A DNA stretch of 64,000 nt from Balneolaceae bacterium (lineage in GTDB: Bacteria > Bacteroidota > Rhodothermia > Balneolales > Balneolaceae): contig CP030887.1 in assembly GCA_006969905.1 (NCBI GenBank), positions 2,090,001-2,154,000 on the forward strand, read 5' to 3'. The notes below the pieces were generated by a model. The model was not told the DNA's origin. It made no database searches and saw only the letters and a program-made list of their open reading frames with translations. Of the stretch, positions 1 to 7,497 are shown one piece after another (the first letter of the stretch is position 1; each line of letters begins with the position of its first letter). Both the position numbers and the translations under genes were made by a program.

Positions 1-2
1 CA

Positions 3-995
3 TCAGGTGATCGTCCTTTTCAGGAGCTTATTCGCAGAGAAGATACAGCACAACTAATTCAGGTATATAATCAAACCAGATTTGAGTTGTTACCTGGATT
101 AACACTTTCAGCAGGGTTGCGTGGCCAGTGGTTTTCAATAAACGAGGAATTCAACTTAGAGCCAAGGGTTTCGTTAAATATGGAAGTGAATTCTAAGTCA
201 TCATTCCACCTTGGGTACGGGTTACATAGCCAAATTGAGCAACTTGGAATTTATTACGTTAAGGCTCAATCGGCATTTCCAAATCAAAATCTCGAAATGG
301 CAAAAGCACATCACCTGGTATTGGGCTGGAATCAAAGTATCGGAACACAACATCATTTAAAGGCCGAGGTCTTTGCACAAAAACTATTTGATGTGCCTGT
401 AATTGCAGACAGTAGTTTTTCGATGCTGAATTTTGTACAGGATTTTACTTTTAGCGATGCTTTGGTAAATGAAGGAAAAGGTGAAAACTATGGCTTGGAA
501 CTGAGCCTGGAGAGATTTTTGAATAAAGGGTACTACTATTTGTTAACAGGAACATTTTACTCATCAAGGTATAAAGGTGGGGATGGTATTTGGAGAAAAG
601 GAAGGTTTGATCAAAGAATAGCCGCTAATGCTCTTTTTGGAAAAGAGTATTTCTTAAAAGAAGGCCGGAACGTAATAGGCATTAATTCGAGAATAAGTGT
701 AACAGGAGGAGAGAGATATAGCCCCATTCTTCAAAATGAATCAAAAATCAATGAAGAAGTTACGTTTGATGAAAAAAATCCCTTTACTGAACAATTTGAC
801 ATGCAAATAGTTCTTGACCTTACATTAACTTTTCGAACTAACCGGAAAGATTATTCAACATTGTGGAGTTTGCAAATCAAGAACTTGTTGGCTGCCAAAG
901 ATCAGTCCTTTGATTATAACTTTCGCACTGAACAGGTTGATCGTATAGAAGAAGGGACAATCCTTCCAATATTGAGTTGGAAGGTTGAATTTTGA
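3..995 (+). CDS. Outer-membrane beta-barrel protein, C-terminal part (TonB-dependent receptor type), 5' end outside window
   Basis: The frame is open from base 3 to the stop at 993-995, so about 330 C-terminal residues of a longer protein are visible; the TTG at 87 is internal, not a true start. The protein is made of alternating polar and aromatic strands (for example KGYYYLLTGTFYSS) and ends SWKVEF; a terminal Phe is the usual barrel-assembly signature of outer-membrane proteins. Strand style and size fit the barrel half of a TonB-dependent receptor as found in Bacteroidota and Balneolota. Plug domain, signal peptide and substrate cannot be judged from this fragment. Confidence 0.75.
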   Translation, partial: SGDRPFQELIRREDTAQLIQVYNQTRFELLPGLTLSAGLRGQWFSINEEFNLEPRVSLNMEVNSKSSFHLGYGLHSQIEQLGIYYVKAQSAFPNQNLEMAKAHHLVLGWNQSIGTQHHLKAEVFAQKLFDVPVIADSSFSMLNFVQDFTFSDALVNEGKGENYGLELSLERFLNKGYYYLLTGTFYSSRYKGGDGIWRKGRFDQRIAANALFGKEYFLKEGRNVIGINSRISVTGGERYSPILQNESKINEEVTFDEKNPFTEQFDMQIVLDLTLTFRTNRKDYSTLWSLQIKNLLAAKDQSFDYNFRTEQVDRIEEGTILPILSWKVEF

Positions 996-1079
996 GTAAT
1001 TTTGGATTGTAATAACAAGCCCGATATAAATGAAAGGTGATTTTTGTTGAGTAAGGAATACTTTACTTTTAAGCTAAAT

Positions 1080-1142
1080 CTGGATTCCGGCTTTCGCCCG
1101 CCTTCCGAAGTCTCGTACGGACGGCAGGCCGCGGAATGACAT
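1080..1142. repeat. Intergenic palindromic repeat
   Basis: A GC-rich island in an AT-rich spacer between two convergent genes. Outer arms ATTCCG (1084-1089) and CGGAAT (1132-1137) enclose a second inverted pair, 1100-1107 against 1118-1125 with one mismatch. The boundary words TGGATTCCGG and GGAATGAC resemble dispersed intergenic repeats I recall from many bacterial genomes; membership of such a family is inference. It could also end transcription of the flanking genes. Confidence 0.55.
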
Positions 1143-1187
1143 TTCTTTAGTATTCAAAGAGTGTTTCTTATCTCGAATTGTCGTTAT

Positions 1188-2501
1188 CTATGTAATCCCA
1201 AGCACGGATGCGAGTGCAGTAGCTAATCCCAAAAAGCTCAGGAAACCACAGATATCAGTTACAGTGGTTAATATGATGGAAGAGGAAGTGGCTGGGTCTT
1301 GCCCTATTGCTTTTAATGCCATTGGGATTACTGCTCCTGAAAAACCTGCGATCATCATTGACACTACCATAGAGATAGCAATTACTATTGCAATACCAAA
1401 TGATGAAGCCCAAAAGTAAACGATTATGCCGGTGGTAACTGCTACCGCGATCCCATTAATTAACCCCACAAGAATCTCTTTTCTTGCTACTTTAAACCAT
1501 TGCGAAATTCTTACCTCGCGCAATGCAAGGCCCCGCATAGTTACTGCCAAAGCCTGGGAACCTGTATTGCCTGACTGACCGGCTACTACCGGTAAAAAAA
1601 CTGCCAGTATTGTTATCCTGGCAATAGTGTCTTCAAAAAAACCTACAACCATAGAGGCAAGAAATGCTGTAGCCAGGTTAACTTGAAGCCAGGGGAGTCT
1701 TTTTTTTACTGCTAATGAAATCTTTGACAAAGCTTGTTCTTCTCTTCCCGCACCGAACATAGCTTGCATGTCTACAATAGATTCTTGCTTCGCCACACTA
1801 ATCAAAGTGTCATTTCTGATTACACCCAGGAGTTTATTGTTAATATCGGTTACAGGCACCTGTAAGAGTTTTTCTTTCTCCAGGAGGTCCAAAACTTCGT
1901 CAATAGAAGCGAATGCTGTTACGGCAAATGCAGGCAACACTAAATTTATTAATTTTTCTTCCGGCTGAGATATGGCTATTAACTGAATTGGTATTCTCCC
2001 CGCAAAAACCCCGGATTCTTCTATTACATAAATTACGGTGACCCTTCTGTCGCGTACCTTTCTTATCTTTTCCAGAACATCACCAACTGTGTTTTCTGTA
2101 TAAAAAGTAATTACTGATGTTTCCATGAAATAACCGGCAGTTTCGGGGCCATAACTCATGAACTCAGCCAGTTCTTTCGATTCGAGGGAGGGTAGTATTG
2201 ATAATTTGTGTTTTATAATTTCCTTATCTAATCGCGATAATATTCTTGCCCCTAAGTGGGTATCAAGACCGGAATAGATTTGAATAAACAAGTCATCTTC
2301 CATTTCACTCAGAACTTCGGATGCAACATCAGGATTAAGTCGTGCAAAAACTTCTTTTGCAGTAGTTAAAGGGGCCTCATTCAAGTATTGCAGAATCTTG
2401 TCGACAGGGAAAGTGTCTAACAGCAAAGCTGCTTTCATAGGAAACTTTTCCAAATACTCTTTAACGAGACTGTCCTTAACTTTTGCTGCCGTACCTTTCA
2501 T
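1188..2501 (-). CDS. mgtE: Magnesium transporter MgtE
   Basis: Inner-membrane Mg2+ channel/transporter of the MgtE family; 437 residues, close to the usual 450. Order of domains: MgtE N-terminal helical domain (about 30-130), CBS pair (about 135-255), then the membrane domain (about 275-437). The membrane part carries the family motif GQSGNTGSQ and the pore aspartate in TTVTDICGF (Asp416, equivalent to the Mg2+-binding Asp of Thermus MgtE). In the family the cytosolic N and CBS domains bind Mg2+ and close the pore when Mg2+ is plentiful. It is the last gene of a three-gene operon with a membrane-free MgtE-like protein and an MscS-type channel; 24 nt separate it from the upstream stop. Confidence 0.95.
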   Translation of the reverse strand: MKGTAAKVKDSLVKEYLEKFPMKAALLLDTFPVDKILQYLNEAPLTTAKEVFARLNPDVASEVLSEMEDDLFIQIYSGLDTHLGARILSRLDKEIIKHKLSILPSLESKELAEFMSYGPETAGYFMETSVITFYTENTVGDVLEKIRKVRDRRVTVIYVIEESGVFAGRIPIQLIAISQPEEKLINLVLPAFAVTAFASIDEVLDLLEKEKLLQVPVTDINNKLLGVIRNDTLISVAKQESIVDMQAMFGAGREEQALSKISLAVKKRLPWLQVNLATAFLASMVVGFFEDTIARITILAVFLPVVAGQSGNTGSQALAVTMRGLALREVRISQWFKVARKEILVGLINGIAVAVTTGIIVYFWASSFGIAIVIAISMVVSMMIAGFSGAVIPMALKAIGQDPATSSSIILTTVTDICGFLSFLGLATALASVLGIT

Positions 2502-2525
2502 GAATAGGTTTTTATAAGATTGTTT

Positions 2526-3344
2526 TTAATCTGAATTAGTAATGCTTTGCAATAAGCCCGTTAAACCTATCCAATAGAGTTCCCCAAGGGCACTTGCTGT
2601 TTCCACCATCTGTTTATTTAGCCCGGCATCTTTTTTTAGATTTTTCTTGCTTATATCTTCAAAATGAAGGGAGCCGATCAATGCCCCAGAGCGTTGTATA
2701 ACCGGAAGCGTTCTATATGTTAACCATGCAGGGTGATCGCTGATATCATGAATAGAATCGTCAGCGAAAAAGTTTGGGGCATCTTTAGTCAAGATAGAAG
2801 AAATCTGATCTTTACCTTCCGCAAGCACAAGTTGTGCAAGCTGTACAATTCCTTCTAATTTGCCTGTCTCATCTGTTACAAAAATTTCCGAAGCTATTAA
2901 TTCTTTTTCCTTTTTCATGAGTTCCTTCGTTTCGGTAACGGTAAGGCTTTTTTGTAATGAAAAAACTTTCGGCTTCATATATGCTCCTACAGAATTTTCT
3001 GTATAGTTCAGTTTTTTACGAATTACGGCTGCCTTTTTTTGCGCAACTTTATCTAACAAAGTGTTTCGAAACTTTTTATCACATTGCCTTAGCAATAACT
3101 CAGCTGACAACAGATCAATACTCTCTATAAATTCTACAGCCAAATTCATATTTAATAACTCAAGGCATTTAGCGGCCTTGTAGTTATTCATTTGCAGCAG
3201 AATTTTAATGGCAAGATCAAGTGGGATTTTATGGATGAAATCAGCAATGTCTTCATATTCAAGTTTTTCAATTGCCTGAATTGCCTCCAGAGTATGAGAA
3301 TTAATAAAGTCTTCGGCAATGATCTGGTCTGTATCCATGGTCAT
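2526..3344 (-). CDS. MgtE-like soluble protein (MgtE N domain plus CBS-like region, no membrane domain)
   Basis: About 272 residues that follow the layout of the cytosolic half of MgtE: a helical N domain (about 10-130), then a CBS-pair-like region (about 135-245), including an SVGAYMKPKVFSL stretch where MgtE enters its first CBS. The protein then stops; no run of membrane helices is present. I chose ATG at 3344, which forms a TGATG overlap with the stop of the channel gene; a TTG at 3347 and an ATG at 3338 are alternatives. Since a complete mgtE follows, this looks like a duplicated sensor half and not a broken transporter. Role unknown; it could sense Mg2+ or nucleotides for MgtE or for the channel (inference). 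Confidence 0.75.
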   Translation of the reverse strand: MTMDTDQIIAEDFINSHTLEAIQAIEKLEYEDIADFIHKIPLDLAIKILLQMNNYKAAKCLELLNMNLAVEFIESIDLLSAELLLRQCDKKFRNTLLDKVAQKKAAVIRKKLNYTENSVGAYMKPKVFSLQKSLTVTETKELMKKEKELIASEIFVTDETGKLEGIVQLAQLVLAEGKDQISSILTKDAPNFFADDSIHDISDHPAWLTYRTLPVIQRSGALIGSLHFEDISKKNLKKDAGLNKQMVETASALGELYWIGLTGLLQSITNSD

Positions 3345-4165
3345 CAACTATTGTGTTTAATTAAATGAGACTTTGATTCATTAAACGTTTTTGCAGGAAT
3401 TATAGCCTGACCGGTTTCGGTATCGAGTATTACGGAAGTAGTATCGATTTTAGTGATCCTTCCCTGAGTGTCATCAATTTTGATGTAATCGCCTACTTTA
3501 AACATTTTTCGTACATAAAAGGCAGCTAAAATATTACTCACCGAAGTTCTGGCCCCTAAGCTGAAAGCGAGTGCTGCACCAAATAACAAGGCGGCTAAAG
3601 CTACATCGATCATGTTAATAAGAACAGTCACTTCCATGCCAAGCTGGTCAATAGCAATGATGATGGCGGTTATTAAGATCAGGTAATGAGCAATTCTTCC
3701 GAGTGTTTTGCTGTAAGTTAAACCAACTTTACTACCAACGGAGATGATGACACCAGAGGTTATTCTTCCAACGATAACAGCCAGAAAAACAATGAGTATA
3801 GCAGCCATTGCATTAGGAGAGTACTGAAGAATGCTTTCCATGCCAGTGGCTATGATGGTTAAACCCAGTATATCGGATATTAAAAGAAGTGCAAATATCA
3901 GAATTAGCCAAAAAAATGCAGTTCCAATAAAATTGGCCGACTGCCCAATATTGACATATTGAATGGAATTACTGAATCTTTGGGTTAAGAGCTTATGTAG
4001 ATAACGTATTAACTTAATAATGAGGAACTTTACCAAACGCCCTGCCAGGTATCCGATAGTTAATACAATTATTGAGTAAACCATATCGGGAGTTAATTCG
4101 ATAAGTGCATCCATAAAGGTTGCTAACATATCCTGTAATTTTTGGGTCAGCGAATTATCATCCAT
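3344..4165 (-). CDS. MscS-family mechanosensitive channel, short form
   Basis: 273 residues with about five hydrophobic helices (roughly 28-50, 80-105, 118-142, 158-175, 183-205). The last is Gly/Ala-rich (FGAALAFSLGARTSVSNILA), as in the pore helix of MscS, and is followed by the MscS beta domain (about 219-262: FKVGDYIKI, ending IPAKTFNES). The C-terminal alpha/beta cage of E. coli MscS is absent. Predicted to sit in the inner membrane and release osmolytes or ions under tension. It starts the operon and overlaps the MgtE-like gene by 1 nt of stop/start sequence. Confidence 0.85.
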   Translation of the reverse strand: MDDNSLTQKLQDMLATFMDALIELTPDMVYSIIVLTIGYLAGRLVKFLIIKLIRYLHKLLTQRFSNSIQYVNIGQSANFIGTAFFWLILIFALLLISDILGLTIIATGMESILQYSPNAMAAILIVFLAVIVGRITSGVIISVGSKVGLTYSKTLGRIAHYLILITAIIIAIDQLGMEVTVLINMIDVALAALLFGAALAFSLGARTSVSNILAAFYVRKMFKVGDYIKIDDTQGRITKIDTTSVILDTETGQAIIPAKTFNESKSHLIKHNS

Positions 4166-4296
4166 TTTTAAATTGAGTCTATATTATTCCTGGTACTAAT
4201 AAGTATAATGTGATCGGAGTAGATTTACTAACAAAGCACGAACATCATCTTGCTCAATTTTCTTAATCTTCACGCAATCAACTACTTTAGTAGTTA

Positions 4297-4872
4297 TCAT
4301 CGGTACTGGTTTGCCCTGATATTGTCTTCTGCTAAACGGGCCGTTTCCTTAATTCGCTTTTTTCGGGTTTCTTCACGCTTTGCATTGAAAATCCATTCAA
4401 GAATACCTCTTTTTGCTGATCTCGGAAAAGCTTCAAAGTTGGAAAAAGCATCTGTATAGGCTTTAAGTTCAGTTTCTAAATCATCGGGTATTACAAGATT
4501 TTCTACATCATCCAAAGCTGTCCAGGTGCCGGTTTCTTTAGCAATGCGGATCATATCATATCCCGGCTTTGCGATCTTTCCTTCTTTTTCTAAACGGGCA
4601 ATCCTGGCTTTGTTTACCCGGCTCCAGTTACTTTTTGGGTTTCTTGGCGAGAATAAAACCTTAAATCTACTGTCATCTACTTTATTGGGTACACTATCAA
4701 TCCATCCAAAACACAGAGCCTCATCAATGGCTTCATCGGGAGTGATTCCCTGGAGTCCACTGGCCTTTTTTGGGAAAATAACCCAAATGCTTTTTGTAGC
4801 AGAATAATGATCGATGAGCCAATTCCTCCACTCAATTACTGTTTTAGGGTAAAGTTCATAAGTAACTGTCAT
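4297..4872 (-). CDS. YdeI/OmpD-associated (OmdA) family protein
   Basis: 191 residues. The N-terminal part (TVIEWRNWLIDHYSATKSIW, then a conserved EALCFGWIDS) and the basic C-terminal part (PRSAKRGILEWIFNAKREET) are the two recognisable blocks of the YdeI/OmdA family, whose members have been linked to protection against peptides and bacteriocins in enterobacteria but whose biochemical activity is not established. No signal peptide, so it should be cytosolic. It stands alone, divergent from the histidine kinase downstream in coordinates. Confidence 0.8.
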   Translation of the reverse strand: MTVTYELYPKTVIEWRNWLIDHYSATKSIWVIFPKKASGLQGITPDEAIDEALCFGWIDSVPNKVDDSRFKVLFSPRNPKSNWSRVNKARIARLEKEGKIAKPGYDMIRIAKETGTWTALDDVENLVIPDDLETELKAYTDAFSNFEAFPRSAKRGILEWIFNAKREETRKKRIKETARLAEDNIRANQYR

Positions 4873-4966
4873 TTTTTCACCGATCAGGATTAAATTGTTT
4901 TTATAAAAAGGTTTTTCAGTCGAAAAATAGGTTTATTAGTGCCTTAAATAAATTAGGACAGCTAAG

Positions 4967-6124
4967 ATGATTATTATCGTTTTTATAGATTTTATTGCAA
5001 ACATTTTTTCTAACAACTACATGCCGCACGGTGCCTGCTATTTGTGGGAACCGGGTATACTATGGTCTAATGTTTTCGGTGATGGATTAACTTCTCTTTC
5101 ATATTTCATGATTCCGGGTCTTTTAATTTACTTTGTAAAGAATCGGAAAGATGTCGAAGTTAATTCACTGCTACTTGCATTTTCCTTTTTTATAATAGCA
5201 TGTGGTTTAGTTCATTCACTTGCCATTGTAAATGTTTGGAGGCCATATTATAATATTTCAGGTTTTTTGAAATCATTAACAGCAATCATATCTGCAGGTA
5301 CGGTTTTTATGTTATACCGAAGTATGCCGGAATTGATAAAAATACCAAGTCCCGCTTCTTTAGAGAAAGCAAACAAAGAAATTCTTGAACTGAATGAGAA
5401 TCTTGAGCAGAAAGTTGAAGAAAGAACGGCAGAATTAATTGAAATAAACAAGGAACAAGAGAGCTTTAGCTATTCTATATCCCATGATTTACAGATTCCA
5501 ATACGAGCTATTCTTGGTTTCTCGTCAATGATCAAAGAGGATCATGCCAGCCAGTTGGATGATGAAGGATTAAGAAAACTGGATACAATCTCTGAGAGTG
5601 CCAACAAAATGAATGAATTGGTGCAGGGTATATTAGAGTTTTCAAGGTTAGGTAGGGCGGGCGTAAGTATGAAGCCTTTGGATATGAATCAACTATTCAG
5701 GGATAGTTTTAATGAGGTGGTGGATTCAAAAAGCATTGAAGAGGAAATAGACTTTGAGGTTGCAGATTTACCGGAAGCTTTAGGTGATGAATTGATGATT
5801 AAAAGTGTAATCAATAATATTATCGATAATTCGGTTAAGTATCGAAATATTGATTCCAAGCTCAAGATTAAAGTACATGCAAAAGAAGAAGGCTCGCATA
5901 TTGTTTATAGTGTTTCAGATAATGGAATTGGTTTTAACATGAACTATAAACCAAAAATGTTTGAAGTATTTCACCAGCTGCATAATGAGAAAACTATCAA
6001 AGGCAGCGGGGTCGGATTGGCAATTGTTCATCGCATTATCAGTAAGCACTCAGGAATAGCTGATGCCTATTCTGATGGAGAAGGAAAAGGAGCTACTATA
6101 CACTTCTCATTACCTAAAGTTTAA
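4967..6124 (+). CDS. Sensor histidine kinase with ethylene-receptor-like (ETR1_N-type) membrane domain
   Basis: 385 residues. The N-terminus contains MPHGACYLW, then three membrane helices (about 34-58, 68-88, 98-118), a short coiled linker (130-163), a HisKA domain (phospho-acceptor His173 in SISHDL) and an ATPase domain with N-box Asn288 (NIIDNSVKY), G1 DNGIGF (318-323) and G2 GSGVGLAI (346-353). In the membrane part Asp39, Tyr46, Ile49, Pro50, Cys79 and His83 correspond to Asp25, Tyr32, Ile35, Pro36, Cys65 and His69 of plant ETR1 at a constant offset of 14; Cys65 and His69 are its copper ligands. No receiver domain or response regulator gene is next to it, so it is an orphan kinase. The ligand could be ethylene or another small molecule (inference). 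Confidence 0.9.
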   Translation: MIIIVFIDFIANIFSNNYMPHGACYLWEPGILWSNVFGDGLTSLSYFMIPGLLIYFVKNRKDVEVNSLLLAFSFFIIACGLVHSLAIVNVWRPYYNISGFLKSLTAIISAGTVFMLYRSMPELIKIPSPASLEKANKEILELNENLEQKVEERTAELIEINKEQESFSYSISHDLQIPIRAILGFSSMIKEDHASQLDDEGLRKLDTISESANKMNELVQGILEFSRLGRAGVSMKPLDMNQLFRDSFNEVVDSKSIEEEIDFEVADLPEALGDELMIKSVINNIIDNSVKYRNIDSKLKIKVHAKEEGSHIVYSVSDNGIGFNMNYKPKMFEVFHQLHNEKTIKGSGVGLAIVHRIISKHSGIADAYSDGEGKGATIHFSLPKV

Positions 6125-6131
6125 GGTACAT

Positions 6132-6164
6132 AAAAAAGCCCCTCCGGGTGTCGTCCCGAAGAGG
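6132..6164 (-). terminator. Rho-independent terminator of the cupredoxin gene
   Basis: On the minus strand a GC-rich stem (CCTC and CGGG arms with a two-base bulge, six-base loop) is followed by a run of six T. It lies about 45 bases after the cupredoxin stop and also just after the kinase stop on the other strand, where it lacks a T run. Confidence 0.8.
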
Positions 6165-6207
6165 CCATCTAATGGGCTGTATATATTTCTATATTACAGT
6201 GTGACTT

Positions 6208-6669
6208 TTATTCTACTATGAACTTACCATTCATCAACGCGTAATGGCCCGGGAAGCTACAAAGGAATGTATATTCTCCTTTAGCAGGAGCTTCAAATTC
6301 AATCGTTGTAGACTCACCGCCACCAATTACAATCGTATGTGCAATAACGTCTTCTGTCCCCTCAGGAATGTAGTCGTTGTCACGCGCTTTAATGGCTTCC
6401 ATAGCAAAGTCTTTTAGTACTACATCTTTTTTAAGTAGTACAAAATTATGTCCCATTGCCTGCTTTGGTAATTTACCAACATGCTTTAGTGTAAGTTTTA
6501 TAGTTGCTCCCGCTTCTACTTTGATTTCAGACAAATCGAACTTCATCTGATCGTTAGATTCGATTACAACTTCAATAACTTTTTGTTCGCCTTTTTCAAC
6601 CACGGCTGTGGCCTTTTCGGCTGGGTTTGAAATGAATAGAAAGAATAGTAAGTATATAAAATACTGCAT
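6208..6669 (-). CDS. Azurin-like cupredoxin
   Basis: 153 residues with a hydrophobic N-terminal signal sequence (about 1-20) and a blue-copper domain. The type 1 copper ligands are visible: His74 in MGHNF, and Cys137, His142 and Met146 in CSFPGHYALM, spaced as in azurin. Azurins are small periplasmic electron carriers. The mature part is azurin length, so this is a stand-alone carrier; there is no fused oxidase or reductase. It has its own terminator. The redox partner cannot be read from this region. Confidence 0.9.
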   Translation of the reverse strand: MQYFIYLLFFLFISNPAEKATAVVEKGEQKVIEVVIESNDQMKFDLSEIKVEAGATIKLTLKHVGKLPKQAMGHNFVLLKKDVVLKDFAMEAIKARDNDYIPEGTEDVIAHTIVIGGGESTTIEFEAPAKGEYTFLCSFPGHYALMNGKFIVE

Positions 6670-6809
6670 AAGTATAGTATGTCAATTAGATTTTGAATTA
6701 GTATTTAAAACTAGGGGTGGAATGTGAAGGAATTGTGAAGAATTGTCTTAACAATCAAAAAATACCGAGAAAAAGCAGGGCTTAAATCATATTTAATTTT
6801 AATAAAAAT

Positions 6810-6859
6810 AATATTAACCGAATAGTTCAACCATTTGGTTGAACTATTCGGTTAATATT
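6810..6859. promoter_or_regulatory. Perfect 50-bp palindrome, probable TetR operator
   Basis: Two 24-base arms (6810-6833 and 6836-6859) are exact reverse complements around a two-base TT centre. It ends 32 bases before the tetR start codon and no gene overlaps it. TetR-family regulators bind palindromes in front of their own operons, so autoregulation of the efflux operon is the natural reading. The length suggests room for two dimers. Operator function is inferred. Confidence 0.75.
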
Positions 6860-6891
6860 CGTACTATTACCACATCAAAAAAAGGAATGCT

Positions 6892-7497
6892 ATGCCGATT
6901 GAAAAAGAAACCGAACAGAAAATCTTTGAAGCTGCTCAGAAAATATTTCAAAAAAGTGGCTTTGAAGGGGCCAGGATGCAGGAGATAGCTGATGAGGCTG
7001 GAATTAACAAGTCTATGTTGCATTATTATTATCGAAACAAAGACACGCTTTTTATGACTGTATTCCAGTCAAGTGTTAAAAAAATAATGCCTCAATTGTT
7101 TGGGACGCTTGCTTCAGATATACCCCTTCGGGAAAAGGTAGAGCAGATTGTTGAGTTTTATCATGACATGTTTTTGAAAAACCCACAACTCCCTGCTTTT
7201 GTGATTTATGAGATGAATCAGCACCCGCAACGATTTAAAGATTTTATAGGATCAATGGGGGTACAATTACCGGAAGTTTTTATTGACCAGGTAGAAGATG
7301 CTGTAGATTCTGGTAAACTGCGAAGTATCACTGGTGATCAGTTTTTTATGAATGTAGTTAGCATGTGTATGATGCCAATGATTGCCAGAAATATGGTGCA
7401 AACCGTCCTGCAACTTACTGATGATGAGTACATCGACTTTCTGAATGAAAGAAGGAAAATTATACCAAGTGTAATTTTTAACGGATTAATTATATGA
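6892..7497 (+). CDS. TetR/AcrR-family transcriptional regulator
   Basis: 201 residues. The N-terminal helix-turn-helix (about 10-55) reads IFEAAQKIF, MQEIADEAGINKSMLHYYY and RNKDTLF, the standard TetR order; the rest (60-200) is the variable helical ligand and dimer domain. It is the first gene of the efflux operon and its stop overlaps the tolC start (ATGA). It is preceded by the 50-bp palindrome, so it probably represses the whole operon, including itself, until an effector binds. The position matches CecR (YbiH) with ybhGFSR in E. coli. The effector is unknown. Confidence 0.92.
   Translation: MPIEKETEQKIFEAAQKIFQKSGFEGARMQEIADEAGINKSMLHYYYRNKDTLFMTVFQSSVKKIMPQLFGTLASDIPLREKVEQIVEFYHDMFLKNPQLPAFVIYEMNQHPQRFKDFIGSMGVQLPEVFIDQVEDAVDSGKLRSITGDQFFMNVVSMCMMPMIARNMVQTVLQLTDDEYIDFLNERRKIIPSVIFNGLII

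Noticed and set aside
87-995. A complete protein beginning at 87
   Set aside because: The frame is open to base 3 and the TTG lies in mid-barrel sequence, so the gene starts outside the window.
2526-3344. Soluble MgtE-like protein as a pseudogene of mgtE
   Set aside because: A complete mgtE follows with its own N and CBS domains, the frame is clean, and the start is coupled to the channel gene, so it appears to be a real, separate gene.
4166-4296. Mg2+ riboswitch before the channel-mgtE operon
   Set aside because: The spacer is short and AT-rich; no M-box-like conserved helices were seen.
4526-4807. Plus-strand frame of 93 codons
   Set aside because: Shadow of the YdeI/OmdA gene on the other strand; composition shows mirror-codon bias and no start signal.
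6132-6164. Bidirectional terminator also serving the histidine kinase
   Set aside because: On the plus strand the stem is followed by CCATCTAATGG and no T run; only the minus-strand direction is well supported.
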